DNA of 64,000 nt from Arenibacter aquaticus (GCF_003957295.1 NZ_RQPJ01000003.1:1-64000), one strand, 5' to 3'. Positions 32,547 through 42,462 are shown, numbered from the stretch's first letter. Numbers and translations are program-made. The notes: generated by a model from the sequence alone, not told the origin.

Positions 32547-33041
32547 TTAATTTTCATTCTGCTGAAGTCGATATAACATCTTCTTCATTTGTGCAATTTC
32601 CCTCTTTTGTGCCTCAATAATGTCTTCCGCCAATTTGATGGCCTCCGGGTCTTTTAAATGAGCCTTTTGGCTAACCATTATTGCTGAAGAATGATGTGGT
32701 ATCATAGCTTTCATCCATTGCACGTCACCAATAAAGCTTTGTTGCCGCAATCCTACTAGGGTGGCTATGAAAACCACAACTGATACTACGAGAATTACAA
32801 AATTCGTTTTCTTGTTCCCGTACATATCCCACATAAACAACAACATGGTGAAGGCCATTGGAGCTATCATCAATATCGTCATATAGGTTCTGGTATTGCT
32901 CAACATCACATGATCCAATACATCGGCATTCAAGAACATAACCAAATACATTATGACAAAGGAGGTAGCCATCATAATAGCAAACTTTATATAATTACTT
33001 TTCCATCCGTGATTGGTACTCTTTTTTTTGGAATAATCCAT
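32547..33041 (-). CDS. DUF305 membrane protein, copper-associated
   Basis: 164 residues. Three transmembrane helices at about 18-37, 54-72 and 80-97 precede a soluble C-terminal helix pair with the DUF305 signature MKAMIPHHSSAIMV (110-123) and AEDIIEAQKREIAQMKKML. The His-His-Ser plus Met residues of this family are linked to copper handling. It lies between the DUF3347 gene and the adaptor in the efflux cluster, 5 bp before the latter. Role beyond metal association unknown. Confidence 0.8.
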   Translation of the reverse strand: MDYSKKKSTNHGWKSNYIKFAIMMATSFVIMYLVMFLNADVLDHVMLSNTRTYMTILMIAPMAFTMLLFMWDMYGNKKTNFVILVVSVVVFIATLVGLRQQSFIGDVQWMKAMIPHHSSAIMVSQKAHLKDPEAIKLAEDIIEAQKREIAQMKKMLYRLQQNEN

Positions 33042-33174
33042 ATACTATAATATTAAAAGTGAATATTTGACAGTCCATACAATGAGCCCTTTACTTTTAC
33101 CTATCCAAGGTGGGCCAAGCAGCTTTTATGTATTATATCTAGCGCAACAGGCTATTGTTTACAAGGCATCCTGC

Positions 33175-33720
33175 TTATTTTTCAATGGTCTCCGTTACCT
33201 TGCCACATTTCAACATTTTACTTCCGTAATAGGGGTTTTCAATTTTTTCCACATTGGAAATCCAGTAAGCTCCCTTACCATCCAAAGCCATAGGACAGAA
33301 TTGTTTATAAACCTTTCCTCCAGATAGGGACTCCTTTATTAGTGGCTCTATCTCTTGGGTTAGATTGGAAAATAGTTGTCGTTGACTTTCCAGATTGGCA
33401 TCCTCAGCCATAGCTAGGGCTTTAGACTTTATATTTTCCCTTTCTTCCGAAAAGCTTTCCGCAAGATTAGTGGCAGCCGTTTGTACTCCCTCGGCATCAG
33501 AATTTACCAATGCCATACGGATCTGTTGATAGTTGTGGAAGACCTTTCCTGTCATACCGTCGGAAAATGAAGCGTCTGCAATATCTGCAGTATGTTTCTC
33601 TTTTTGCTCAATTTCATTCTGCGTATTTATTCTAGCCTCTTGTTTGTTTTTAGTCTCTCCACAAGATGTCATAACCATAGCTATTAGAGCTGAGAAAATA
33701 AATGCTTTGTTGTATTTCAT
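33175..33720 (-). CDS. DUF3347 lipoprotein
   Basis: 181 residues from ATG at 33720; a longer frame to 33768 lacks a signal at its start. Lipoprotein signal FIFSALIAMVMTSC is followed by a Lys/Gln/Glu linker, then a four-helix DUF3347 region with VFHNYQQIRMALVNSDAEGV near residues 60-80 and the C-terminal motif QFCPMALDGKGAYWISNVEK, followed by NPYYGSKMLKCG. That Cys-Pro-Met and Met-x-x-Cys-Gly pair is characteristic of the domain and could bind copper. It is part of the efflux cluster with a 133-bp gap to the DUF305 gene. Confidence 0.8.
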   Translation of the reverse strand: MKYNKAFIFSALIAMVMTSCGETKNKQEARINTQNEIEQKEKHTADIADASFSDGMTGKVFHNYQQIRMALVNSDAEGVQTAATNLAESFSEERENIKSKALAMAEDANLESQRQLFSNLTQEIEPLIKESLSGGKVYKQFCPMALDGKGAYWISNVEKIENPYYGSKMLKCGKVTETIEK

Positions 33721-33796
33721 TGTTCTTGTTTTGTTACTTTTCATATTTATTAAATTTATATTAGACATTGATTTATAGTTAATTGATTTGATTTTT

Positions 33797-35014
33797 TTAT
33801 TGATTTGATAAGTAATTGATTACTGCCCTTTGGCTATAATAGTCTTTGGTGGCCTCTATTTTCTTTTTTTGAAACTGAAGTTGCAGCTCCTGTACATCCA
33901 ATACATCGTTAAAGTTGATTGTACCGGTTTCATAATTTTTGATCAAGATATCCTCGGCATTACCGGCCTCCTCCAAATTTTTAATTTGGGTATTGTAGCT
34001 AATTTTTGCAGCTTCCGTGTTATTGATGGCTGATATTAAAATAGACTCCAATAGATTTTTACGATCGGCTTTTTGGGCCATGATTTGATCTTTTCGCAAT
34101 TTATTCTGCGCTGAAATGGATTTATATCTGTTATTGAAGATGGAAATGGAAAGGGAAACCATCGGCATTAATATGTCTTTTCCACTATCTGCTATAGCCA
34201 TGTCTGTCCTTTCCGCAACAGGGATATAGTCCAGTCCAAATCCCAAATTGGGGTTGGACTCTTTTTGGTTTAGTTCCTCAAATTGGGTAACCGATTGAAA
34301 TAGCCTATCGTATTTCTCAAGTTCTGGATGTAAGCCAAGGTCTTTGGAAACCTCCTCTTGCCCAATTGGAATAGTTAGATTACCCACTATGCTAACCTCC
34401 GAATCTTGAGCTCTGTTAAGCAGGGTGTTGAAAACACCGCTTTCGGATACAAACTTTAGCTCCAATACTTTTAATTGCTCCAACATTTCATTCTGTCTAA
34501 TCTGCAACCTAAGTACATCCACTGCCGAGGCCTTACCAACCTCCACGGAAGCCAGTGCCAGTCTTTTATAGGATTTTAGGAGTTGGATATTCTCCTCCAA
34601 AACCACTTGATTAGCTTTAATTGCATAGAGCTTATAATAGGCTTGGGAAACCGATAATCTGAGTTTTCTTTTTGCTATGGCTATCTCCAAGTAATCGGTT
34701 TCAGAAAGAGATGAAGCATAATTTTCCCTTGCGGTAACGGTACCAAACCATGGCAACATCTGTTTTATGGAAAATCGCATCTTTTGCGCACCTGTTCGCG
34801 TTTCGGGTTCACTAATAAATAGGCCTGCGCTTAGCTCCGTGTTGGGCAATGTTTTTGCCTCCCTGATTTTTTTCTGGGAAATATGATAACGTATTTCAAA
34901 GGCCAGCACCTCTGGATTATTTGCCTCCGCCTCTTCAATATATGATTCCAGCGTCTGCCCTATTGCCAGGCTCGTCGCATAAAGTCCCAGAATTGTTGCT
35001 ACAATCTTTTTCAT
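33797..35014 (-). CDS. cusC: TolC/CusC-like outer-membrane efflux channel
   Basis: 405 residues. Signal peptide MKKIVATILGLYATSLAIGQ, then the two-repeat TolC pattern of long helices and short strands: SYIEEAEANNPEVLAFEIRY, RLSVSQAYYKLYAIKANQVV and ALASVEVGKASAVDVLRLQI in the first half, KNYETGTINFNDVLDVQELQ in the second. The G-x-x-x-F/V-D-V-L motif is the hallmark. It forms the outer-membrane tunnel of the tripartite efflux pump. Its start overlaps the pump gene stop by 4 bp. Slightly shorter than typical CusC. Confidence 0.85.
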   Translation of the reverse strand: MKKIVATILGLYATSLAIGQTLESYIEEAEANNPEVLAFEIRYHISQKKIREAKTLPNTELSAGLFISEPETRTGAQKMRFSIKQMLPWFGTVTARENYASSLSETDYLEIAIAKRKLRLSVSQAYYKLYAIKANQVVLEENIQLLKSYKRLALASVEVGKASAVDVLRLQIRQNEMLEQLKVLELKFVSESGVFNTLLNRAQDSEVSIVGNLTIPIGQEEVSKDLGLHPELEKYDRLFQSVTQFEELNQKESNPNLGFGLDYIPVAERTDMAIADSGKDILMPMVSLSISIFNNRYKSISAQNKLRKDQIMAQKADRKNLLESILISAINNTEAAKISYNTQIKNLEEAGNAEDILIKNYETGTINFNDVLDVQELQLQFQKKKIEATKDYYSQRAVINYLSNQ

Positions 35015-38000
35015 TTAATTTGTCTTTTATGTTGAATTTCTTTTTGCCAGCTATAAAGTACCGGTACCAAAAAGTAGGAGGTTACGTCTATAATCATACC
35101 ACCAAAAATGGGTATGGCCATGGGGGTCATAATATCGCTGCCTTTTCCTGTAGAGGTAAGAACCGGCAATAATGCAAGAATGGTAGTTACCGTGGTCATT
35201 AAACAAGGTCGGATACGTTTTTCTGCGGCCTCTACAGTTGCCGATCGGATGCTAGCAAGATCATCAGGTTTTTCCTTCCTGAAGGTTTGGGTAAGATAGG
35301 TGGCCATAACTACCCCGTCATCAGTAGCAATACCAAAAAGAGCTATGAAACCTACCCAGACCGCTACGCTAAGGTTTATAGTCTTCATGTTGAACAAATC
35401 CCGTAAATTTTCACCGAAAAGGTTAAAATTCAAAAACCAATCTTGGCCATATAGCCAAATCATGATAAAACCTCCCGCAAAAGCTACGGCAATACCTGTA
35501 AATACCATCAAGGATGTGGAGATGGAACGAAACTGGAAATAAAGTATCAAAAAGATGATGAACAAAGCCAACGGAACCACAACGGACAAGGTTTTTTCTG
35601 CCCGTAATTGATTCTCATAGGTCCCAGTAAAACTATAACTGATACCTGGAGGCACCTTTAGATCCCCGCTCCTGATTTTCATTTGAATTGCTTCCTGTGC
35701 CTTTTCAACCACATTAACTTCGGCATAACCGTCCTTCTTGTCTAACAGTACGTATCCAATTAAAAAAGTATCCTCGCTCTTAATAAGCTGCGGCCCTTTC
35801 TCGTAACGTATCCTTACCAATTCGTTTAGGGGTATGGGACTACCTTGGGCTACCGGAACATAAATATTCTTGATATCCATGGGATTATCCCTAAGTTCCC
35901 TTGGATAACGTACACGAACACCATATCGTTCACGGCCTTCTACGGTCTGGGTCAATGTCATACCACCAACAGCAACTTCCAACACCTGCTGCACATCCTC
36001 CACAAGTACTCCGTACCTGGCCAACTTTTCACGATCAATATCTATCAATAAATAGGGCTTCCCAACAATTCTATCGGCAAAAACAGCCTCCTCTTTCACC
36101 CCTTCAACATCTTTTAAGATGTTTTCCAATTGGATGCCAAAGGCTTCTATCTGGGCTAAATCCTGCCCTTTAACCTTTATACCCATCGGAGCCCTCATTC
36201 CGGTTTGAAGCATTACCAGACGGGTTTCTATAGGCTGTAGTTTAGGTGCCGAGGTTACCCCTGGTAATCGGGTGACCCTAACAATTTCATTCCATATGTC
36301 GTCAGGGGTTTTTATACCGGGACGCCAATTACGAAAATATTCACCATCCTCATCCGGGATTAAGTCATCCCTTTCTACACTTGAGAAAGCAATCATTTCC
36401 GAATCCTCGTATTGGGAGCTGTTTTTTTGATATACGTTGTTGGGATTTAGGCTGTAGGTATCATTTTTAAGTATGAACAATCCATCTTTATTCACCTTAA
36501 AACGTTGGCGTTTACCTGACTGGTTCAGCATATACTCCGGCTTATACTGGATGATGTTTTCATACATGGACATGGGAGCTGGATCCAATGCAGATTCTGT
36601 TCTTCCCGCCTTACCTACTACAGTTTCAATTTCCGGGATACTTGCCACGGCCATATCCAATTGTTGCAGCACCCTTTTGTTTTCCGCTACACCTGCATGC
36701 GGGAGAGAAGTCGGCATTAAAAGAAATGAGCCTTCATTCAAAGCAGGCATAAACTCTTTACCCGTATTCCTCATAATAATTATCCCCAATGTTAACACCG
36801 TGGCCGGAATAAGCAAAAACAGCACTTTGTTTTGTAAGGCCCAACTTAATATTTGGGAGTAATAAGATCTAAATAATGTGAATATCCCCAACAGACCAAA
36901 ACAAATGATTCCCACAAAAATTAGGTTCATCACCATACTTCTGTCAAATCCCAAGGGGCGCCAGTATTCTGCCAAGAGAAAAACGATGGCTATCACCGAA
37001 ATAATGATATTCAGCAAATTTGCCTGCCTTTCCGTGAGCGCAAAACCCTTGAAGAGCCGTCCGGCCAGTTCTGTATCCTTTAGGGGTTTTATGGATCCAA
37101 AGGCTATTAAGGTTAGACCTAACCAGTAACCATAGACCAAGGCAACAAGCCCAGAAACTATAAGTGCTAGGCTGAAAATTAATCCCATAACGCTCTTGCT
37201 CGGCTTTTTCCTGAACAGGAAGGCGGCGAATGGGGGAATTAGAAATAGGGCTATAATCAGGGATGCACTAAGCGCCATGGTTTTGGTAAAGGCCAAGGGA
37301 CGAAATAGCTTACCCTCGGCACCTATCATTGTAAAAACCGGGATAAAACTTATTATAGTGGTCATTACTGCCGTTAAGATTGCACCGGAGACCTCAGAAG
37401 TGGCATTGTAAATAATCTGGTTTGTAGTGAGTTCCTCTCCATTTTCATCGGCTCTCAACTTCTCATCCTCCAAATGCCGAATCATATTCTCGGCCAATAT
37501 CACCCCAACATCAACCATGGTACCAATAGCAATGGCTATTCCCGAAAGCGCCACAATATTGGCATCTACATCAAATAGCTTCATGGTTATAAAAACCATA
37601 AGAACTGCTACGGGCAGAAGCCCCGAAATAAGTACAGAAGCCCTAAGGTTGAACACCATCACCACAATGACCAGAATAGTGATCAGAATTTCCAAGGTCA
37701 GTGCCTCATTGAGTGTTCCCAAGGTTTCCTGAATAAGTTCTGTACGGTCGTAAAAGGGTACTATGTTAAGTTGGGAAGTACGTCCATCACTCAATTCCTT
37801 GGAAGGGAGGCCAGGACTTAGTTCCTTGATCTTATCCTTGACATTATTTATAACCTCTAACGGATTTGCACCATATCTGGCCACCACTACCCCTCCAACA
37901 ACCTCGGCCCCTTCCTTATCCAAGATACCTCTTCGCACAGCTGGACCTAGGGATACATTGGCGATATCCTGTACCCGGAGAGCGGTATAATTCTCAGAAG

Positions 38001-38799
38001 ATACAACTGCGTTTTTAATATCATCTATCGACTCAATATATCCCAATCCCCGGACTAAATATTCTGCTTTATTGATTTCCAAGGTCTGTGCACCAATATC
38101 CCGGTTACTTTGTTTAACAGCCTTGACCACTTGTTGTAAACCAATATTATATTGACGCATCAATTCCGGGTCTACATCTATTTGGTATTCCTGTACGTAC
38201 CCCCCAATAGAGGCTACCTCAGAAACACCAGTTGCTGCGGACAGGGCATATTTTACATAGTAGTCCTGTATGCTTCTTAATTCGTGAAGGTCCCAGCCCC
38301 CTGTTACATTGCCTTCTTGGTCCCTACCTTCCAAGGTATACCAGAATATTTGTCCCAATCCCGTGGCATCAGGTCCTAAGGAAGGGTTAACCCCATCGGG
38401 TAAAAGATTTGTAGGGAGGGAGTTTAACTTTTCCAGAATCCGGCTTCTACTCCAATAAAATTCTACATCTTCTTCAAAAATGATATAGATACTGGAGAAT
38501 CCGAACATGGAAGAACTTCTAATAGTCCTAACCCCCGGAATTCCCAATAACGAAGTAGTTAAGGGATATGAAATTTGGTCTTCTATATCCTGGGGTGAAC
38601 GCCCCGGCCATTTGGTAAAAACTATTTGTTGGTTCTCACCTATATCGGGAATGGCATCTACAGCAACAGGATCACGCGGCAAAAATCCGGTGTCCCAATT
38701 AAATGGTGCATTCACGGTACCCCATCCAACAAATAGCAGAAGCATTAGTACCGCAACCAGTTTATTTTCAATAAGAAATTTAATTCCTTTGTTGAGCAT
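35011..38799 (-). CDS. cusA: CusA-like heavy-metal RND efflux pump
   Basis: 1262 residues, long for the family (about 1040-1050). The HME-RND features are present: VDAIPDIGENQQIVFTKWPG near the N-terminus, the first membrane cluster, GIAIAIGTMVDVGVILAENM in the central helices, GKEFMPALNEGSFLLMPTSL at the periplasmic site and MLQTGMRAPMGIKVKG with the methionine typical of copper/silver pumps. The second membrane cluster ends with EKRIRPCLMTTVTTILALLP. Two extra stretches explain the length: additional helices around 540-690 and a loop near 770-860 (VYQKNSSQYEDSEMIAFSSV). It extrudes metal from periplasm or cytoplasm using the proton gradient together with the adaptor and channel downstream. 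Confidence 0.88.
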   Translation of the reverse strand: MLNKGIKFLIENKLVAVLMLLLFVGWGTVNAPFNWDTGFLPRDPVAVDAIPDIGENQQIVFTKWPGRSPQDIEDQISYPLTTSLLGIPGVRTIRSSSMFGFSSIYIIFEEDVEFYWSRSRILEKLNSLPTNLLPDGVNPSLGPDATGLGQIFWYTLEGRDQEGNVTGGWDLHELRSIQDYYVKYALSAATGVSEVASIGGYVQEYQIDVDPELMRQYNIGLQQVVKAVKQSNRDIGAQTLEINKAEYLVRGLGYIESIDDIKNAVVSSENYTALRVQDIANVSLGPAVRRGILDKEGAEVVGGVVVARYGANPLEVINNVKDKIKELSPGLPSKELSDGRTSQLNIVPFYDRTELIQETLGTLNEALTLEILITILVIVVMVFNLRASVLISGLLPVAVLMVFITMKLFDVDANIVALSGIAIAIGTMVDVGVILAENMIRHLEDEKLRADENGEELTTNQIIYNATSEVSGAILTAVMTTIISFIPVFTMIGAEGKLFRPLAFTKTMALSASLIIALFLIPPFAAFLFRKKPSKSVMGLIFSLALIVSGLVALVYGYWLGLTLIAFGSIKPLKDTELAGRLFKGFALTERQANLLNIIISVIAIVFLLAEYWRPLGFDRSMVMNLIFVGIICFGLLGIFTLFRSYYSQILSWALQNKVLFLLIPATVLTLGIIIMRNTGKEFMPALNEGSFLLMPTSLPHAGVAENKRVLQQLDMAVASIPEIETVVGKAGRTESALDPAPMSMYENIIQYKPEYMLNQSGKRQRFKVNKDGLFILKNDTYSLNPNNVYQKNSSQYEDSEMIAFSSVERDDLIPDEDGEYFRNWRPGIKTPDDIWNEIVRVTRLPGVTSAPKLQPIETRLVMLQTGMRAPMGIKVKGQDLAQIEAFGIQLENILKDVEGVKEEAVFADRIVGKPYLLIDIDREKLARYGVLVEDVQQVLEVAVGGMTLTQTVEGRERYGVRVRYPRELRDNPMDIKNIYVPVAQGSPIPLNELVRIRYEKGPQLIKSEDTFLIGYVLLDKKDGYAEVNVVEKAQEAIQMKIRSGDLKVPPGISYSFTGTYENQLRAEKTLSVVVPLALFIIFLILYFQFRSISTSLMVFTGIAVAFAGGFIMIWLYGQDWFLNFNLFGENLRDLFNMKTINLSVAVWVGFIALFGIATDDGVVMATYLTQTFRKEKPDDLASIRSATVEAAEKRIRPCLMTTVTTILALLPVLTSTGKGSDIMTPMAIPIFGGMIIDVTSYFLVPVLYSWQKEIQHKRQIK

Positions 38800-38908
38800 T
38801 TAAATAAGTATTAAACAGTTAGAAAGTAGGTTAGGCCCAAACTTTAGGCATAACAATTCTAGCCCTGAACAGCAATGGCCATTGGGCTTAATTTCTAAAG
38901 TTTAATAA

Positions 38909-39331
38909 TCAAATAAGGAATGTCTGATCCAGAATTTGGATATCCCGTATCAGAGGCGGAGGGGTATAATCTTTAAAAGGGACAATATTCTCATCTAGCC
39001 CCTCAAATAAATTAATGTAGCTATAAAAATAGGAGGTGAGAAAAAGTTGTTGGTCAAAAGAAATATGGTGGAAAGTACTTTTTAGATCCTCCTGTCCTTC
39101 TTGGGAAAATTGAACGTCTTCACAACAATCCATATCCATTCTTACAATAGAACACTCGGTCTCAGAGGTAGATTTTTCTGCCATCATCATGCAGGTATCT
39201 ACCTTCTCCATAAGACTAAAATCTACCAAATGCTCTCCACAATAATGAAAATCCACCGAAAAGGACAAGGTGGAGAATAGCACTAAAAATGCCATTGCAA
39301 GGGACGCTATTTTGGTTACCGTTTTTTTCAT
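38909..39331 (-). CDS. HYC_CC_PP family small protein
   Basis: 140 residues. Signal peptide-like start (SLAMAFLVLFSTLSFSV), then FHYCGEHLVDFSLMEKVDTC, a Met-rich MMMAEK, DMDCCEDVQFS and, near the C-terminus, DYTPPPLIRDI. The H-Y-C, C-C and P-P landmarks define this Bacteroidota family, usually found ahead of Cus-type efflux genes. The cysteines and methionines suggest periplasmic copper binding. It is the first gene of the minus-strand efflux cluster, 109 bp before the pump gene, so the promoter of the cluster should lie just beyond 39331. Confidence 0.8.
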   Translation of the reverse strand: MKKTVTKIASLAMAFLVLFSTLSFSVDFHYCGEHLVDFSLMEKVDTCMMMAEKSTSETECSIVRMDMDCCEDVQFSQEGQEDLKSTFHHISFDQQLFLTSYFYSYINLFEGLDENIVPFKDYTPPPLIRDIQILDQTFLI

Positions 39332-39525
39332 TGGTAATGCAAAATTACAAATTTTATAGTTTTGTTGTGCTTTTTAACAGTAATTTGGAAATTTAGATCA
39401 TAATTTCTGAAGTTCCATAAAGAACTACAATGGGAAACTAAAAAATGTTATTCTGTTCCTCGTTGCTCTCCAATCCATTCTCTCCCTTAGTGGATCAACA
39501 GATTTTCACCATGGCATCTGAAAGT

Positions 39526-39558
39526 AAAAAAGGAACAAGGGTTGCCCCTTATTCCTTT
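39526..39558 (-). terminator. Intrinsic terminator (GGAACAA family)
   Basis: The hairpin GGAA-c-AAGGG (39532-39541) with CCCTT-a-TTCC (39546-39555) is followed on the minus strand by a U-tract. It sits about 175 bp after the stop of the oxidoreductase gene at 39733 and belongs to the same family as 16566-16589 and 62614-62637. Confidence 0.6.
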
Positions 39559-39732
39559 ATTATGTACTACAAAAGCTGCTAGGAGTCTTTAAAACTCCCA
39601 ACCTATTCTAGATAACCAGCTGCATTAACAAAGGCTATCACGGTTAGCAATGTTCCTTTTTACCATTGAACAAAACTTTACGAATGTTTCCTCCATTTTA
39701 CAGCTAATAATTTAGATCCTATTTCTAGGCCC

Positions 39733-41073
39733 TTACAATTTGGGTTCCCAACCATTTTCGTAGTCACGACTCCACAAATTCATGGCATCCCTATCAAACA
39801 TACGTCCTGTTTTTTCATCAATATCAAAACCTCTACCAATTCTATATGCAATATTGGAGTAATGTACCATGGCCATTGTTATGCTACCATCTGAGATAGG
39901 TCCGTTAGCTTTTGCCTTGCCACGAATAGTATCAAAGAAATTCACTACATGGGCCGTAGACATATCTCCTCCTCCACCTAAAGCGGTTCCTGCCTCATTG
40001 GAAGCAGACTTGCTATCTTTTACCAATTTTCCTTTACGGTCAAAAAGTTTGTACATGTTACGGTTTACAAAAACCGTCCCCTCACTACCATATATAACTG
40101 TACCCCTTCCGGAACCATATGTATTATAGGAATTTCTACTTTTTCCATCCCATTGAATAACCTTATCCCCTGAAAACTTAAAAGTAGCCTCCATGGTATC
40201 GTACATTTCCCAGCCGTCATCCACAAAATGTCTTTTTGACGCTTCCACTTCGGCATGTAGTGGAAAATCGACCTGAAGTGCCCAACGGGCTACATCCAAT
40301 TCATGGGTACCGTTATTACCTGATTCGGCCGTACCGTAGTCCCAACCATACCAATGCCAGTTATAGTCCCATGTTTCCTCCGTATAGTCACGTCTGGGTG
40401 CCGGACCTTGGAAAAGATCCCAATCCAAACCTTGTGGGACAGCTGTTTTTTTCTGATGTGGCACTTCTCCCCTTCCACTGGAATAAAAGGCAACCGCCTT
40501 ATATGGGGTACCAATAACCCCGTTATGGATTTCATTGATTATTTCCATTGTATGGGCAGAGGAACGTTGTTGGGCCCCCATTTGTACAACTTTATCATAC
40601 TTTTCAGCGGCCGCGACCAACATTTCATTTTCGTGCATATTATGACTTGCCGGTTTTTCTACGTATACGTGCTTACCTTCTTTTACTGCCATTATGGTAC
40701 CTGGTGCGTGCCAGTGATCTGGTGTGGCATTGATAAGCACATCCACTTTTTTGTCGGCCAGTACATTCCGAATATCATTCTCCAATTTCGGTTTGTAACT
40801 GATATGTTTAGAGAATTTTTCCAAACCACTCACACGTTGCTTTTCCATTACATCACAGAGGTACATGAGATGTACGTTCGACTCTTTTCTAGCAATAGGA
40901 TCATAGTAGGCACCCAACCTTCGCCCCAGACCGGCGATGGCCACATTGAGTCGGTCATTGGACCCAATGATACGGCTATAGCTACTTGCTGGCATGGCCA
41001 TGGCCGAATTGCCAACAGCCACAGCTGCACTTCCTAAGACGGTTTTCGCAATAAAATTTCTTCTTGTCGTCAT
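39733..41073 (-). CDS. Gfo/Idh/MocA oxidoreductase with Tat signal
   Basis: 446 residues. Twin-arginine signal MTTRRNFIAKTVLGSAAVAV, then the Rossmann motif NVAIAGLGRRLG at about 43-54, YLCDV, TPDHWH and VEKPASHN with the catalytic-type Lys. The C-terminal domain contains YGWDYGTAESGNNGTHELDV. It shares the layout of the gene at 19277 but is distinct in sequence. Such periplasmic enzymes act on sugars or hydrolyse glycosides through NAD-dependent chemistry (GH109-type), a possibility only. No operon partner is close; a SusD relic lies 215 bp upstream, hinting at an older carbohydrate locus. Confidence 0.83.
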   Translation of the reverse strand: MTTRRNFIAKTVLGSAAVAVGNSAMAMPASSYSRIIGSNDRLNVAIAGLGRRLGAYYDPIARKESNVHLMYLCDVMEKQRVSGLEKFSKHISYKPKLENDIRNVLADKKVDVLINATPDHWHAPGTIMAVKEGKHVYVEKPASHNMHENEMLVAAAEKYDKVVQMGAQQRSSAHTMEIINEIHNGVIGTPYKAVAFYSSGRGEVPHQKKTAVPQGLDWDLFQGPAPRRDYTEETWDYNWHWYGWDYGTAESGNNGTHELDVARWALQVDFPLHAEVEASKRHFVDDGWEMYDTMEATFKFSGDKVIQWDGKSRNSYNTYGSGRGTVIYGSEGTVFVNRNMYKLFDRKGKLVKDSKSASNEAGTALGGGGDMSTAHVVNFFDTIRGKAKANGPISDGSITMAMVHYSNIAYRIGRGFDIDEKTGRMFDRDAMNLWSRDYENGWEPKL

Positions 41074-41287
41074 TATATGCTTTTTAAATTTATTTGACTT
41101 TTAGGTTATAAAAAATCAAGAGCCTCTTTTGGTTCACAGGTAAAAGATATAACCTTTTTTCATTTTTATTAAAATAGTGCCGATTTATGTTCTATATTTT
41201 ACTTTAGATAACTATTATACACACCATTCCTCAAAACTAAAATTAAAAAAAATCTGGTATTTGATTAGCATTTAAACAAGTTTATAA

Positions 41288-41410
41288 CTAATAACCTAGA
41301 TTTTGTTCAAATGGAGCATCGATATTTAAATCGATCTGGTTTTGGGGTATTGGAAAGAGCACATTATGATCCTGAATGTTACAAGCAGGATAAATAGGAT
41401 TGTTTTTATA
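41288..41410 (-). pseudogene. C-terminal remnant of a SusD-family gene
   Basis: The minus strand reads NPIYPACNIQDHNVLFPIPQ then NQIDLNIDAPFEQNLGY and stops at 41288. The FPIPxxEI...QNPGY ending is the signature of SusD proteins. Nothing upstream continues the frame. It is a second SusD relic, distinct from 17454. Confidence 0.65.
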
Positions 41411-41581
41411 CAAGCGTACCCACTATAAGCACTATATACAAACAAGACATAAAAAGTAATACTTAACCAGATGTACCACTTTTTACTAATGAGGAATTAA
41501 TAATTCAGAGTTAGGATGTAGTTGACTAACCACATCATTTCACGTATTTACCGTACGTGTTTTATAACGGTTAACCGTATT

Positions 41582-41736
41582 TTACTTTTTACTTTTAATA
41601 AAGGCCACCATACGATTAGAAGCTTTTATCATTGTCTTCTTCATATGAGAAATTTTCCAATCTGATTCAGTTTTGCAATTACTATAATCTAAATACCCCG
41701 CACCCAAAAAACAATAACTGCCGTCATTACGGTCCA
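41582..41736 (-). pseudogene. Unidentified decayed coding fragment
   Basis: A frame of 51 codons without start reads DRNDGSYCFLGAGYLDYSNC, then SDWKISHMKKTMIKASNRMV and a basic end before TAA at 41582. It looks protein-like but I cannot name the family. A TAG lies two codons upstream of its visible part. Confidence 0.3.
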
Positions 41737-41844
41737 ACTATTGATAGATAAACTATGGGTAACCAATAGGCCCCTATAAACAGCTTACAAGATGGCCCAT
41801 TTTTATAGTTTCCCTTTTGTAAAACAAAAAAATGATGGAATATT

Positions 41845-42462
41845 TTAGTCTACCAACCTCATGATAGGTTTTTCCCTTTTAAAAATAATAAGTAAAATAA
41901 GGAGGCCTATAACAATAAGAAATGCAACTTCCAACTTTAATATCAGCATATTCATGGCCAATGCCTTATCTGATATTTGGGTAAGTTTATGACCTTCTGC
42001 AATTTGTACAGCCGAAAGTTGATCCAAGGTTTCTCCAATTTTTTTGAGAAGGATACTCATTTCCTCTATTGATACCGATCCCTGATTTGTAATAAATATA
42101 TTTTCCAAAGACTGAAGCTTACCATAATCATCTTTCAAATGTTTAAAATAAGCCGATTCTTCAGGCGTGTTTTGCAATGCCGAAAAACTCTCAAGCAACA
42201 CATCAATATCATAACCGCCCACTACGTAATCTGTACTAATTGTTAAGGAGGCCAAGTCCAATTCTTTTTTGTGAAATAGTTGTCCAAGTTTATGGGTATA
42301 GTCCATAGCAGCCACTTGATCCTTGAAAACCGAGTTCACCGATTGGCCAGCCGTTAAATAGTTTCTTCGTTTTAATTCATTGGACATCAGCATCAAGAAC
42401 AAAACTATGACCAAGATAAAGCAGGCATTAAGCCGCTGTTTTATAGTTAAGGATTTAGACAT
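41845..42462 (-). CDS. Four-helix-bundle membrane sensor domain without output domain
   Basis: 205 residues. A transmembrane helix at about 12-26 and another at about 172-193 flank a helical periplasmic part (DQVAAMDYTHKLGQLFHKKE, SVSIEEMSILLKKIGETLDQ). This is the layout of the 4HB_MCP ligand-binding domain that starts many chemoreceptors and histidine kinases. Only about 12 residues follow the second helix, so no HAMP, kinase or methyl-accepting region remains. It may be a stand-alone sensory or adaptor protein, or a truncated receptor. It is followed by decayed sequence at 41582. Confidence 0.65.
   Translation of the reverse strand: MSKSLTIKQRLNACFILVIVLFLMLMSNELKRRNYLTAGQSVNSVFKDQVAAMDYTHKLGQLFHKKELDLASLTISTDYVVGGYDIDVLLESFSALQNTPEESAYFKHLKDDYGKLQSLENIFITNQGSVSIEEMSILLKKIGETLDQLSAVQIAEGHKLTQISDKALAMNMLILKLEVAFLIVIGLLILLIIFKREKPIMRLVD

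Noticed and set aside
33721..33768. Longer start for the DUF3347 lipoprotein
   Set aside because: The lipoprotein signal begins at the ATG at 33720; the extension would bury it.
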